The notes: a model not told the origin generated them from the letters alone. DNA of 64,000 nucleotides from Capitella teleta (GCA_000328365.1 KB296812.1:243350-307349), one strand, 5' to 3'. Shown: positions 26,401 through 39,504, counted from the first letter of the stretch. Translations and numbers: made by a program.

Positions 26401-29400
26401 CTCCTGACGCACGCTCTGTGTAAGTACTGACCTGAACACGACACAACATCCGCATGCACCATGCACGGAGCAATCGTTGACGGGGTTTTGGGGGAGGGGA
26501 GGAGGGGAGGGGTCAAGGGGTCACCCCTGGCGGCGCTGCGGATCATGATGCCGTCACTCTGCGAACGCTTCACCACCAACAGCTGAGAGAGGAAAATACG
26601 TTGGTCAGGATTGAATTGGCGCTGATTCACTCACGATGGACGGGTCAATCTCAGCCAAGAGAGCCGCGTGGTTCTGTTCGACAGCTTGCAAGCAGACGAG
26701 AAGGGCTTCCAAGTATTCCTTCTGACACAGGAAAGCGTCAGCTGAGAAGAGCAGGAAAAGTGAATGAGATATTCTATTATTGCTATCAGCGCATGATCAG
26801 CAACTAAATGCATTTGATCTGTACAGCAGACAATGTCGGTGGAGATTAGTACATCAGTCATGAGTGTATTATCAACGTTAATCAAATACAGACGCTATTC
26901 AGTATCCTGGTGATAAACCATTACCTTCACTTCACCACAGATTCCTCTTCTTCTAATAACCACATGCATGCACATGTCATGTTGTAGCATTCAAAACTGG
27001 AGACAAATGAACCCTGGATCGCTCACATATCAAATTAATCGAAATCATGGAGCACAAGCATTCATCATGTTGAGGCCATGGCAACAGCTCCGATTCACGG
27101 GAAATTTCTAAATGGCCAATACATGTCAAGTCATAATCCATTTATAATTGATACCGTGCGCGAAAAGCACGCATCGTGCGGCCAGCAAATTGTGCCGTTC
27201 ACACAATTAGATGCGTGCGGGCCATATTTCCATCGGAATAATAATTGTTATATTCCACTGACACCGCAATTGAAAACGTGCGTTTCCATGGCAACTAGGT
27301 TGGCACATTGCCAAAACACGCAGCCGCAAATAATTTTCCAAACTGATTCATCCGAATGCGTGCGTTTCCCGCACGCATAAACGCAGCCGCAAATGTGAAC
27401 GCACAAATACAAAATAGTGAGATGGAAAATACTGCGTGCGTTTCCCACATAATTATGTCAACGGCGCTTATGTGAGAGGCACCGTAGACATACTCTCAAA
27501 CATATATGCCAACGTTAAAAAATGCGAGTGGATACAATCGCCCACGGACCGCGATGCAGACGTGAGGGAAGAGGTGCGTGTACTCGGTTCCCTGGTATAT
27601 GCATGGTCGCAGCTGGAGGCCTTAGAACACAGCTGCAGGTCGAGCAGCTGGTCTGCAGGAACGTCGAAAAGCATCGAAATGAGGCCTCTGCGTGCACTAA
27701 TTACTAATAGAGGGCAAACAAATTACAAACAATTCAGTGCAGAAATCTGGATTGCGACTTTTTTAATTATGTATCAGTTATTATAAAAAACAAAGAAGAT
27801 TTCGGGGGCGCAGACCAGACTGTTGAGATGAATACAAGGATATCGAAGTAAACCCATTGAACACTGAGCAGAACTCGCAAAATATTCCGACGTCCAACGG
27901 ATTATGCACTATAGCATACGAGTGCCGTGCGCCGTACAAGGCACAGGTATACAATATCATTTGACAAAACTGCGATTGCTGCAAGCGCCCGATGTCTGAT
28001 GTCATGCAGTGCTATACTGAGCAGTGATGACGAATGTGAGTACTGCTCAGTACTCGCCGTTACTCAGTGCAATTCGCCGCAGGCTGAATTATCAATAATT
28101 GAATTGCACGTTTACATACATACATGCAATAATAATAATAATAATAAATTGTGATATGCACAAAGAAATCACGAATCTAACTAGAGATGACAGATGAACA
28201 AAAGTTCGGTGAATTAAAAATAAAACAGTTCCTCGTTCGATCGGAACAAAATTACCTTTATCGGAGGACGGCGAAAGAGAACTAACGCTAGTATAGTTCG
28301 GACGATCACTCGCGGATAAAGGATGGAAAAGATAAGACAATCTGTTTACTGATACCAACCAAGTCAGTAGAGATAATGGCCTGTAAGTTTTCCCAGGACA
28401 GAGATTGAAAATGGGCGAAATTCACGCGATGCCAGATTGATATCTCAAGTCATTCGCAAATTTCTTTGTTCTATAGATAACCATATTAGTATGCCGCGCA
28501 GTATAAATTCTAGCTTTAGATCAGAATACACGACTAAGCGAATCATCTGCTCATGAAATATCATCCCTGAGATACGAGTGACTAAACGCGTTCCCTCAAC
28601 GTCTCCACGCATTACGATGAATGCAAGATATCGTCAAAAATGACTTAACAAGGCTTACATGTTGGATAACCGTTACACAATACACAATGACCGCTAAACT
28701 GACAACAAACAACTTACCGACGGACAATTATCGCTGAATAACTTCAGCAAAATCGGCGAATGTGAACCAGAATACCGCAATGGAATTGACCGACGTCGCG
28801 CGAAAACCAAAGTCGTACAAAATTTGAAATTCAATTCACGAGAAACAGTTCCGCGATCTGACGGTTGACCTTTTGAAACTGACGGCCTAAAGCGTTCACC
28901 TGAACAAGCTCTGACCTCTTACGTAACATTAGTCAGGTCAGGTCAGGTGATTTAAGTCCTTTTGTATATGAGGACTCTGGTAAATAACAGGATTGTCCTC
29001 GGAGCAAGAGATTAAATGATAAATAAATGGAGTGAGATAAGGAAAGTTAAGATATATAACTCATAAGGAATATTAACACGATCCAGATACGCTATATGTA
29101 TAGCATCTTGGCAAGTCGCCAAAAACACACCCGCTTGCACCGCCCGCGTCAGGCGAAACTTCACTTCGTGGAGACGACATCCCACAAAGGAAACCTCATC
29201 ATTAACCAGCGTCAACATGACTGAATGAGGTCAGCAAGCACGTGGCTCCCGTGACCTCTGGCGGCAACGGCAAACTACGCACGATGAAACCATGGCTACT
29301 GGCATTACACACACAATACTCTAAAGTTGTAGCACATGAAATCAATTACATTTCTGAACATAATCGTGCAAAATTATACGTAATCCAATCAGAAATCAGC

Positions 29401-32400
29401 TCTAAAACCATCGGATGAACGACGCAACGATCCAAGTGTATGTACTACGAGTAATTAAGTAAATCTAGTTCATAGGCAAATAAATAAACTGAATTTAATC
29501 AATTTAATCCTACGTGGGATCGAGGTCAGCCGAATACTCAAACAATATTGCGATTATCTCTGAACTTGGCATTCGATGGCATCATGAATCCATGAAAGCG
29601 CTTAATTTAATCCGAATCAGAAGTTAAAAAAAAAAGTGTTGGATCAGCGCAGCAACCTGCATGTAATATGAAATGAAGACAAGGCAACAAATGCAGTAGT
29701 TTTATTAACGGAAATAAAAAGTGATCCACTACTTGACCTCTTCACTTTTCCGAAGCATTGTCTTGGCAGAGGCACAACTCTTGACATCACTCCATTTGTC
29801 AGGTTTTGAGCAGAGGAAAGGCTTGCAGATCTGTTCACCATGAAGGAATCCACTTGATCCTCAGTTGGTTGCTGTGAATGTAATAGGTTAAAGAGATTTG
29901 TTTTATTTGATTATGACTAAACCACTCACTTGCACTTCAATGTTTTGTCTTCTCAGTTTGGCTGATGGTGCCTCACAGCATCTTGATTCACCGTCTGGCA
30001 CGGCCTGTCCATCCAAGCAGCAGCCCTTAGAGCCACTTACTACAACCGTCTCTGACTTTGATGTCGCTGATGCATGGCCTCCGTGCAGACAGAGAACACT
30101 TCAGGCCTAGTTGTAGCAAATGGGTTAATGCATATAAAGCAATAAAATTAAATACTTAAATTAACTTAATTACAACATTATTTTAAGCAAATAATTCAAA
30201 TTTTAAAACCATGAATACTATTGATAGTTTGCAATTGGACGTCCTTTACGCTGCGTCGCGTGCGCGCACAGACGTCGGAATGACGAGATTCGAAATCTGA
30301 GATGCTATTAACTTCATATACTGATATAGCGATAATCTGTGGGGATATTCAGAAAATGGATTTATCCAACAAAACACTCACTTAATCCGCATGAAATAAT
30401 GTCAATTGGTATTTATGTACCTTAATCCAGTCTTAAAAACCACAAAGTATTCTGCATAATAATATATTTGAACTGTCGATTACCAAGTCCTGCATGATTC
30501 ACGCATTGTCATTCTCGGATTTTGAGCCATAATGATCATAACGTTACAAGTTACATTATGATCAGCCCATGCTTCAGAACTCCATGCAACAGTTTTCTGA
30601 GCTCGAAATCGTTTTGCAGTCGCTTCAAAAATTCAAATAATTGTAATCAGTCACCAATTGTGTGTACTCTGCTCGGGTTTTCGCTAATAGACTGAGGTGT
30701 AAGCTCTCGATGTTTGTGCATATTTAGGTTGCGTTAGATATTAAATATATTGAAGGCGAGATCCCTTCCTAATTTCATTATCCCCAAAGATTATTGCTAT
30801 ATAGCGTCTTGGAACGAGATTAAAGCGTTATGTAATAAGTTGGAACAAAACGATGGCAATGCTAACCGTCTAATGATCATTCATCAATTCACACACAAAA
30901 ATACCACGTGCATGGGAAATGTAAAGTTCAATCAATAAAATAATATGTGTGGGCCATGCGGGGATTGATCATTCATAATTGATTTTACGAAATAATTTGT
31001 AATTATATTAATTATTAATTTATTGATTACTAGTAATTCTCCGCCATACCTTTTTTGATGTCTTGCAACCAGGGAAACTCAGTTCTTGTTCAGTTGTTTG
31101 TACTTCTGCTGCCTTACTTCGGAGTGATATGAAAGCAGTCCGCTGATTGGTCAAGGCTGCTTCGTATGGCGTTCGTGATTGGCCGCTTTGGGTATGACGC
31201 CTTAATTGCTTTCCCGCGCAAAGATTTTGAGAAGTTTCGAAGCGTTTTTCCCGCTCTTTTTTACAAACAACTTAATCAGAAATTCTAAGAATCGTGGAAA
31301 AAAATATCTGACCGCGGCAAAAAATAAGACGTGGTGGCGCAAGGATGTTCGCAGTTAAGGGACCGCGACTCTACAGGGTTATAATGGCCTGCAAAAAAGC
31401 TGGCTTTGAACTTGCATTGTTGTTTCAAATGCAAGAGGCCAGTGTCTAAGAGGGCAGTTCAGGAATGACACTCACTGTGGTAATGTTGAAGCATCAGAGA
31501 TGGTTTCTCAACCAGCAGCCTCAGTTGGCCAGAGAGACTGTGCTCCATCAGACTCTGCCGCAGCCACGCGCGACCAGCCGACTGGGCGCCACCTTTGGTC
31601 AGTTTGTGGAACTGTTCTATCATGGGCGCCAGCGAAGGATTCAGCCAACGGAGGTCGCGTACAAAGAGCCAGAAGTCGACCACATGTCCTTGCTGCGTCT
31701 GGAAGTCACACAAGTGTGTTATGAAATTACTTATGATTCAAAACAACATGAATAGCTCATGTCATCATAGCATACTTTTGAGTGTAATGACAGAATCATA
31801 ACGTTCGATTGAACAAGCAATAATGGATTGGATCACCTTTCCAGTTTTTACAAAATGAGAATGCAGCAAGTCCAAAAACTCATCATATATTGACTTGAAA
31901 ACGAGAAACAATTTCCCCAACAATCCTAAGCGCATAGAAACTTTATTCTAAAATTGTACCGTTTGTGCTATATAAATGAATAATTTATTATTATTATTAA
32001 TCCTCCCACAAAGAGACAAGACAAGAAGCTTAAAACTCCTGTAAATCAATCAATAATTTGTTGTTGGGGAGCGTTGTGCAAAAAGTAATTGCATCCACAA
32101 TCCTTGTTGTATGTGAAAGAAACCCCAAATTAAATGTATTAGTATTAATTACTCTAGATCAGCTAATAAATTGAAGCCTAAAATGCGCTGCTTCTGGTGA
32201 ACTCACTTGCATGCCTTTAAGCCGGTGATTGATGATCTCTTCAACGTCATTGCAAATGCGCTGTAGTCCCCCGTAGGTGCTCCACACGTTGCTGGAAGGG
32301 ATGGCCAAGAGACCCTCCACTGTGGCCTTCAGACGAGACAGCAATCGATGCCATTCCTCCCTGCAATTAAAACCGAGATTGAACTTCTCTCCGAAGTGTG

Positions 32401-33474
32401 TCAAAGCCAGACAACGAATGGGCTTTCATTCCATTGCTCTGTGAAAATATGCCATTTGATGCTTCAAGATACTCTGGGATACTCAAATAATTTAAAATTC
32501 ACCATTCACTCACTCACATCCGCCGGTAGTGTTTGCAATTCAGGGTGATCCTTTGGTTGCGGCACACTGGAATTTGTTACTTACAGATTAGTAGAATTAC
32601 TTAGTGGTAATCCTCGCGATTAGTGGGTTTTATCGCAAGTTCGCAACCGTAAGACAATTGAATTTAGAATTGCATCCTCAAAGCATTTATCAAGATTAGA
32701 AATATAAGTTGTGTCTACTTCTGATCGCAATGCTGCATACATCAAGCGTGGCTGCATGGAAGCGTGGGAAGAAGACTATTCGTGGCCAGCCATACTCATT
32801 CAAAATTGTAAATGTTAGAATCCCGAGGCATTAGTTGATCTGGATTAGTACATTAATCATTTAATGGGGTATACTAAATCACTTGGGGTCAAATCCTGGG
32901 GATTACGAATTGTAAAACTAAAGTGCATTTCAGATCAACCCTCACTGCCCCCTGGTAAACATGTTTTGCAGCATGTAGTACACGTATGAACACTAAATTA
33001 CAGACGAACACAGACCAGAATTGCTAGCAATTATGTAACCCTAGTCAGTAACTTAAGTTAGTAAACTAATTAAGATTTAAGTAACCAGAGTTACTCAGCA
33101 TGAAACCAATGCTATGAACATGATGATATGCATTACATATCACAGCTTCAGTAATTGAAAACAGTGTAGCAGACTACTCTCCATAGAGTCAATGAAAATT
33201 GCACGCAGGCCTATGGCAGCTATTGAATTGAAATTGATTTACTAATCAGTCTAATGCAGTAGTCAAATGAACTTGAAGCTGTCAAAATACAAAATGGTTT
33301 TATCACAGCTAAATAAAACAGCTTATGATAATATAACGACTACTTAAAACAAAAAAGTCTAAGAGGAATACACGAAATTGTAATAACCGTCCCGAATTTG
33401 CAGCAGTACATAATAAATAGAGAAAATACAAATGACAACAACCTGGGCAGATCAAATACGCCTTCGTCCGCCAT
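23452..33474 (-). CDS. RUBCN: Rubicon, RUN and cysteine-rich autophagy/endosome regulator, 889 aa
   Basis: Rubicon restrains autophagosome and endosome maturation through the Beclin-1/VPS34 complex and Rab7, and supports LC3-associated phagocytosis. The 16 coding exons are 33474-33443, 32360-32207, 31698-31476, 26741-26635, 26582-26432, 26378-25798, 25738-25601, 25549-25510, 25455-25405, 25122-25003, 24953-24718, 24494-24421, 24366-24001, 23950-23872, 23822-23654 and 23600-23452 (2670 nt, in phase). The RUN domain is in exons 2-3 (EEWHRLLSRLKATVEGLL, VVDFWLFVRDLRWLNPSL). The conserved YHTDAFL-type continuation (AVEQNHAALLAEID) follows. The Ser-rich middle keeps QSLISFLQAQDFSTCAELDR. The C-terminal Rubicon homology zinc region has CAGCGG, CYYYGKLFCACC, PLFNVHDINPGLYKRVK, CPLCRAKGFVCETC, GEDIIFPFEFDRVKQC and CPKC. 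Human RUBCN is 972 aa. Intron 3 is 4.7 kb and holds further signals. Confidence 0.97.
28256..28348 (-). other. Candidate in-frame cassette exons in Rubicon intron 3
   Basis: Within the 4.7-kb intron, 28348-28256 (93 nt) lies between an acceptor (ggtatcag) and a donor (gtaatt). It is open in the phase needed to join exon 3 (phase 1) to exon 4, adding LSYLFHPLSASDRPNY and TSVSSLSPSSDK. A second candidate, 30106-30041 (66 nt), between ctacaactag and gtaagtgg, is also phase 1 at both ends. Vertebrate Rubicon has no insert at this point, so these are optional exons at best; both could be chance. Confidence 0.25.
29690..31260 (-). promoter_or_regulatory. E2F/CCAAT promoter-like block and possible nested transcript in Rubicon intron 3
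   Basis: Two exact E2F sites (TTTCCCGC) lie at 31210 and 31247. Two CCAAT boxes (ATTGG on plus at 31146 and 31178) are 32 bp apart, the tandem spacing common at cell-cycle promoters. Below them on minus a possible exon ends at 31050 (ACATCAAAAAAG/gtatgg). Exon-like pieces follow at 30106-29932 (donor gtgagtgg) and about 29874-29700, closing with AATAAA near 29709. No ATG-started frame runs through all pieces, so a noncoding nested transcript or an alternative Rubicon start are both open. Confidence 0.35.
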
Positions 33475-33488
33475 TACTGTATCTTGTA

Positions 33489-33498
33489 ATCACGTGAC
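33489..33498. promoter_or_regulatory. CLEAR-type E-box at the Rubicon start
   Basis: ATCACGTGAC lies 15-24 bp upstream of the Rubicon ATG and matches nine of ten bases of the GTCACGTGAC (CLEAR) motif bound by TFEB/TFE3/MITF, which control lysosome and autophagy genes. Placement at the start of an autophagy gene makes it credible. The E-box core CACGTG occurs elsewhere in the window (for example 6895, an exact CLEAR match inside a kinase intron), so the site alone is not proof. Confidence 0.45.
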
Positions 33499-34379
33499 AG
33501 TATGGAAAGCGCTTTCTCACTTTTCCAATTATCAGGTCTGAGACGGCTGCAGGGTATGCAGCATTGCAGCTGGCTATAGTGGGTCAAAAGTAGTCAACCT
33601 ACTCAACGTTAAATACAAAACTCCAAAATTTGCTAAAATGCATCTATTATTCCAAGAAATAACTACTTGGTATGGCTTAACTATGTTATTCTGTGCCGAT
33701 TTATGGAAAGAAATCAAATAAAAAAGTATATTTTAAATCAGGGAAGAACATTTAAATGTTAGTGGTGTGTGATCACGAAGAGATTAAAACCAAAGAAGCC
33801 CCTGAACGAGCATTAAGAAATGCACAAACTCTCTGCTTGGTTTTGATTTTAGGATATAAGCATTAGCTAATTATTAGTGCTACTGTCAGAGCAATAACTC
33901 TCTCAAGCAAGACAATAGTATGAGAGCATGGCCTTATTTAGGTGTTTAATGCAGCTTATCCATGGTTCAAGGTCCTGTTTGCTGCCAGAAGTGGAAATAT
34001 CATGGGATGTTGATCTCTATTGAGATAAAATAATTGAAAATAAACTTTCATGAAATATTTTTCTCAAAATATATAGAAATTGTAGTGCCATAGCCGCCAT
34101 AGCTATATACTAAAGACTTGTATCAACTATATGAAGTGTCAAGTGTCAATGTGTAACAATGTGCAGCCCGCGCTGCTGAGGCTCTTGCTATGCATTATTC
34201 CAAGATGGCGATTGCTGAGCATCACACTTCATTGTGTTCCACCTTTTCTTATCTGCGACCCGATTGAATTAAGCTTCGTTCCTAATGATTTTTCTGTGCT
34301 GCATGGGCTTTCCAAGACATGTTATTCAGGATGAGGTGACCACGCTTAGAACAAGCAGCGGGTCATCAGAACAATTTCC

Positions 34380-34870
34380 TATTGGGCGTGGTGGGATGTA
34401 ACCAAAATGCTAAGGGCCGGCATCAAATTTGGAGGATGGACAATCAATAATCCAGGATACGCCGATGATACAACACTTCTGTGCAAAAGTAAAGACGAGC
34501 TGATGACACTGTTATCAAGAATTGAATAGCTGAGCAGGGGGAGAGGGTTGCTGCTGAAAGCAAAGAAAGCGACGATTGTGGTTCTCAATAAGGGTAGGAC
34601 CGACTTCAGCCATTTCACCCGGAATGGAGAAGAGCTGGAAGAAGTTCAGTAATTTAATAATTTGGGTTTCATGATCAATGAAGAAGCAAACAGCATGCAC
34701 GATATCGAAAGAAGAGTAAATATTGATAGAAAGTCAGTGCAAAAGAAGTAGAAGATCTGGAAGAGTAGAGTGATCAACTGCCAAGAAAACTGTGTCTTGT
34801 AAGATCGGGAGCCTTCTCCATAGTGCCTTATAATTATGGGTGTGAATCTTGGAATGATGAACTTTGTTTC
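34380..34870 (+). mobile_element. LINE reverse-transcriptase fragment, RTE-like
   Basis: The plus strand reads AGIKFGGWTINNPGYADDTT, LLCKSKDELMTLLSRIE, GRGLLLKAKKATIVVLNK, NGEELEEVQ, NNLGFMINEEANSMHDIERR and, at the end, VRSGAFSIVPYNYGCESWND. This is the YADD palm motif and the following region of an RTE/BovB-type LINE in the usual order. The frame is broken by stops after IE, after EVQ and after KK, and by a short shift before the last block. It is a 5'-truncated, inactive fragment of moderate age. Confidence 0.85.
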
Positions 34871-35320
34871 ATCAGCTCAGCGACTATTATCAACTCAGAA
34901 TTGAAAACGCACCATTTAAAACTTGTATTTCAATGTTGATACCAAGGAGCTTAGATAAAAAGGAGGTCGTCTATTGTATAACCACTGAAGCGACCCCTAT
35001 TGGTTTTTCCCCTCGAGCGCACAGCAATCGCCATCTATACTCACCCAAAACTGACCATAGCTTTTACTAACAGACTGTGTCACTCACACGAACTCAAGTT
35101 GATACAAGCGCTCTTTTCATCTTAATTTGCTTCTGTTGCTTACACTCTAGTTACGAAATGTACACCTCCAGGTGCTATTGTCGACAGACTGTTACACAAT
35201 TTTATAACTCAATGAGCGACACGCAAATATCCATGTGCAATGCGATAGGGAAAAGAGAAGTTTAGACTGGATTTCAGACGTTGAAATTTTCACCCCATTC
35301 GACCAAAGATACCACTACTA

Positions 35321-35750
35321 GTTCGTAATCGCTGACTTCACGAGGCCGAGAGTTTATTCGTAACTGCCACGCACGCGGCTCTGCGCGCTGTGCCTGCGGT
35401 AACGAATGCCTACTGTGACATTCGTAACCAATGTGGGTTTGTTGCTGATAATCACTCTTTCTTTTACAGAGCTTGAGCCCTTCGGAAAAAAAAGCCCTGG
35501 TCGATCTCTACAATGAAGGGATGACGATTGACGATTCAGATTGTCTCCAGCTGGCGGCTGAGAAAAGCGGCATGTCAATTGGCTGGATTACAGTAGATTC
35601 AATGTGAAAATTCTTGGTGGTGAACTTTCATGTCATGTCCCCCTTTTTTGGTTGACGCATTTATTCGTAACCGCAACCTCTGCGCGCGTTGCTCGCATGC
35701 ACGCGGTTACGAATATACTATCGCGCCTGCTGGAGACAGCAGTTACGAAT
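35321..35750 (+). other. ATTCGTAAC cluster flanking a homeodomain-like exon fragment
   Basis: The 9-mer ATTCGTAAC or its complement occurs exactly at 35356, 35420, 35663, 35706 and 35742, with one-mismatch copies at 35321 and 35399. Two 52-bp blocks, 35356-35407 and 35663-35714, each begin with ATTCGTAAC and end with its complement around GC-rich cores containing CTGCGCGC. Between them a strong acceptor (ttcttttacag, ending 35470) opens a 44-codon frame to a stop near 35605: LSPSEKKALVDLYNEGM, then LQLAAEKSGMSIGWI. This resembles helices of a homeodomain-like or transposase DNA-binding fold. It may be a small uncharacterised mobile element or a decayed exon. Confidence 0.5.
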
Positions 35751-36929
35751 GGTTTTAAATAACCGTAGTCAAATAGGGTGCACCGAAATTTTATTAACCA
35801 CAACAATTATAGACAGTATACATAATGCAAGTAATATGTGAGCATAATATACACTCATATAGATAGATAAACATGAAAATATGCATAAGTACAAATTTTT
35901 AGATGAAGAAAAATTAGAAAAATCGAAGAAAGGAAAAAATAGAAAATAAAATAAATTACAAATCACTGCAGGGTTAGGTGGAGTCTCAGAGATGCGGCGT
36001 TTCATCGATGGTGGTGGAAGGACTGGGTTGTGTCTGGTGGGAGATTTCCTCCACTTGCTTGGAATAGGCTGATGTCGGGGTGGATATACAGGGAATATTG
36101 AAAAAATTGCCTTCTCTCGGAAAGGCACTTTGCACGGACTGCTTCGATCCATTAATGTATTGAAAGTGTTAAAATGTAAAGATATCTATAACCTCTTTGC
36201 TGGCATACTAGTCTTTAAAGGGAGGGAGAACTGGTTAAAAATGGACTTTGAGTCGTTATTTGATGCACCAAAAATGATTTCTATGCCTGGCCCACACAGG
36301 GAATATCACCCCTAACGATTTCGCGGGAGATATATTGCTAATTAGGCGTGACGTCAGGAGCTGTGATGAAACACCGAGTTCCCCATCTTTTACAATGGGC
36401 CTCGTCATATCAGCGTGTCCTGCGACTAAACCCCTGGATATTTTTTTATTTTCTTTTCGGAAATAGATAGAATAATCATTTTGCCACCAGTCAGGCGCAA
36501 ACAAAAATATTTTTCGCTATTTTTCTTATCTTAACAAGCGATTTTCTAGGACACCTACCATGTTTCTCATCCTGAAACAGTAAAAAGGTCAGCCAGATTG
36601 CACCACGCATGCGCTTTCGTTTTGTAAACAACAGAGATGTCATTTTATGGCGAAGATGATCTGCTCTGATTGGCTGAAATCGATAGCTTCACGAGGGGAA
36701 CGGGACCAATCACGGCAAGCCTTCCGCTGACGTTTGCCTCCTATACTTCGTAATGGAAGCCATTCTCCCATAAGCCCAATGCTAACCCCAATATTCGGAA
36801 TGGATTATTTCCTTACGCTTGCATCCAGGCATGGTGTTTTTGGCACGGAATGTTATCAATTGGTGCTATGAGTCAATAGAACATCACTTAAAATTCAGTT
36901 CCCCATCCCTTTAAGCAACAAAATGGGCT

Positions 36930-37168
36930 TCTTCCCTCAATATTCTCAAATTACTTCAAGAAAAAACAATAGTATTCATAACCGATAAACACGCAACTCT
37001 AACAAATTATTTGTTCCAAGATTCCAATGTGGTCAGAAAAGCATTAAATACAAGGGAGTCATTACTTGGAATTCCATTCCTACCGATATAAGCACATGCA
37101 ACTCGCTCAGTACTTTCAAACACAAATGCAAGAAATTCCTTCTATCATTCCATAACCAACAGAGTTAA
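36930..37168 (+). mobile_element. LINE 3'-terminal fragment (CR1/L2/jockey-type tail)
   Basis: The frame contains NKLFVPRFQCGQKSIKYKGV, ITWNSIPTDISTCNSLSTFK and HKCKKFLLSFHNQQS then stop. This matches the common C-terminal end of CR1/L2/jockey-like reverse transcriptases (pattern R..Y.G...WN.LP..I....SL..FK...K..L). One in-frame stop lies upstream near 36985. Upstream reverse-transcriptase motifs are missing, so it is a truncated insertion. Confidence 0.78.
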
Positions 37169-37525
37169 GGCACAACAACATCCATGCTGATCACAGCACT
37201 TTACATGAACAAGAAATCAATCAAAGATGTGATCAAGGAAATTTTTTTAAGAATTTAAGATATCAATGTACAATAATTAATGAAATGTATGGGAGCAATA
37301 TTAGACCCATGATGCTGGAATCTTTTCATTTTACTTGGTTTAGCTAGAAGAGATCCAATTTGAAAATTTCATAAATCGCTGTAACCTTGACATTTGGCCT
37401 TTGACCTATAAATTTCTTTGAAACTCTCAGAATCACTTGTATCAGAATCAATTGTAAAGATCATGTCAGATCATGTATTGTTTAAATCCTTATATCACTT
37501 GATCACTGCTTTGTTCTTTGTTTTT

Positions 37526-37556
<31 letters not shown>

Positions 37557-37844
37557 CAAGGTACAACATTTATCATTTCTATCCTTTCTATCACCTTAAG
37601 ACCTTCTTCGTTAATTCTGATTTTCTCAAATTCTAATCTTATTGTGTAACCTTTTTTGGTATGATCACGAGTGACCTCGATGTACACAGGGCTAGCGTTT
37701 TGAATAAATACCGGCTGCAGCTAGCAGTCGGGGGAGTATCTTTGGAATCCATCTCCAGTTGTTCATCCGTTGTTATCCTAGTCTGCATATTAGCACGCCT
37801 TTGTCCACGCGACTCAGAGCTAATATATTCAGGGCTAGAAATGT

Positions 37845-38365
<521 letters not shown>

Positions 38366-38599
38366 ATATAAATTGCCCACAAAATGTCGAGATTGACACA
38401 GTAGACAGCTTTGCTGTAGTCGATGAAGCAAATATAAAGTAGCAGATTGTATTCCCTGTGTATGTCGATGATGATTTGGATGTTTGTGATCTGTTTCCGC
38501 GCCTTTCAATTGTATGAAAACTTATTTTTCCGGTGTGGCCTTTACTATACTATCTTGTCGCGTTCATTTGAAAATACCTTAACAATTTCGTTTACAGGG

Positions 38600-39504
38600 A
38601 AAATGGAAATTTAACAGGAGCTTTGTGATTGGCTCGTTAACATTGAATGCGCTTCACGTAGATCTGACGTATTTCTATCAAATAAAATATATTTCAACTT
38701 GAAACTTCGAACACCTGTATAAGGTTGTCTATATATCTGAAAATGGCTTGGATATGTCAAATAGAATCCGTGGTTTCGGTTGAAAATAAGTTTCGCGACC
38801 TCAGCGCCCATTACTGGTTGTCCAATCAGGGCGCTCCTTACATCCCCTATTCCACCACTGATCGTCATCTTTTGTGAATCTAACAAGCTTCGTATTATAC
38901 ATGTTGAACAAATGTTGTTGTTTTCATGTCAACATTTGATGACATTCCGGAGCAAAACCATTCGGAATATTATTCCTTTGGAGTGCATTCACCATTTGGA
39001 GTACTACTGTTACTGTTATTCTTTTGCGTCACTGCTTGAAGATGCATGCAACTTCGAGCGCTGGGATCAATTGAGGTGAACTCGGAACTGAGCTCACGAT
39101 CGGATCTGCTCGCAACTGAACCTGCCGAACTGAAGATAAAAAAGCAAGTGAAGGCTCTTCAGAGTGACTTGCCGAGCAAAGTGGTGGCTGTTTAACATGT
39201 GCTTTCGAATTCTACGCTGATGTAAAGGTTTGAGGTGAAAAGAATGGTCACTTCATTAGATTTTCGACCAAATCCAGGCCTTCACTCCTGAGAATTGAAG
39301 CGAAATTAAACCTCCTACTTTTTGATCCCCGCTTAGCCAAAATGACCAAATCAGAAATGGAAACATTGGAACCTATGTGTATATTTCTCCAATCATGTGA
39401 TGTTCTCTCTATTTAGGTCAGTCGAGCCCAGTTACAAGGTACAGTGAATAATATTAATATGAATTGACATGATAATAACAAAATCTGGATTTCTCAGTTC
39501 TAGC
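38600..39504 (+). promoter_or_regulatory. Probable PABIR promoter and 5' UTR
   Basis: CCAAT boxes lie near 38625 (GATTGGC) and 38820 (CCAATCAGGG). The PABIR start codon at 39505 follows an acceptor-like tgatttctcag at 39498, so the 5' UTR is probably spliced. No TATA box is evident. I saw no other gene in this stretch. Confidence 0.4.

Noticed and set aside
27078-27786. Plus-strand frames of 100 and 116 codons in Rubicon intron 3
   Set aside because: Composition is dominated by repeated GTGCGTTTCC and GCAGCCGCAAAT words, with no splice structure or recognisable motif.
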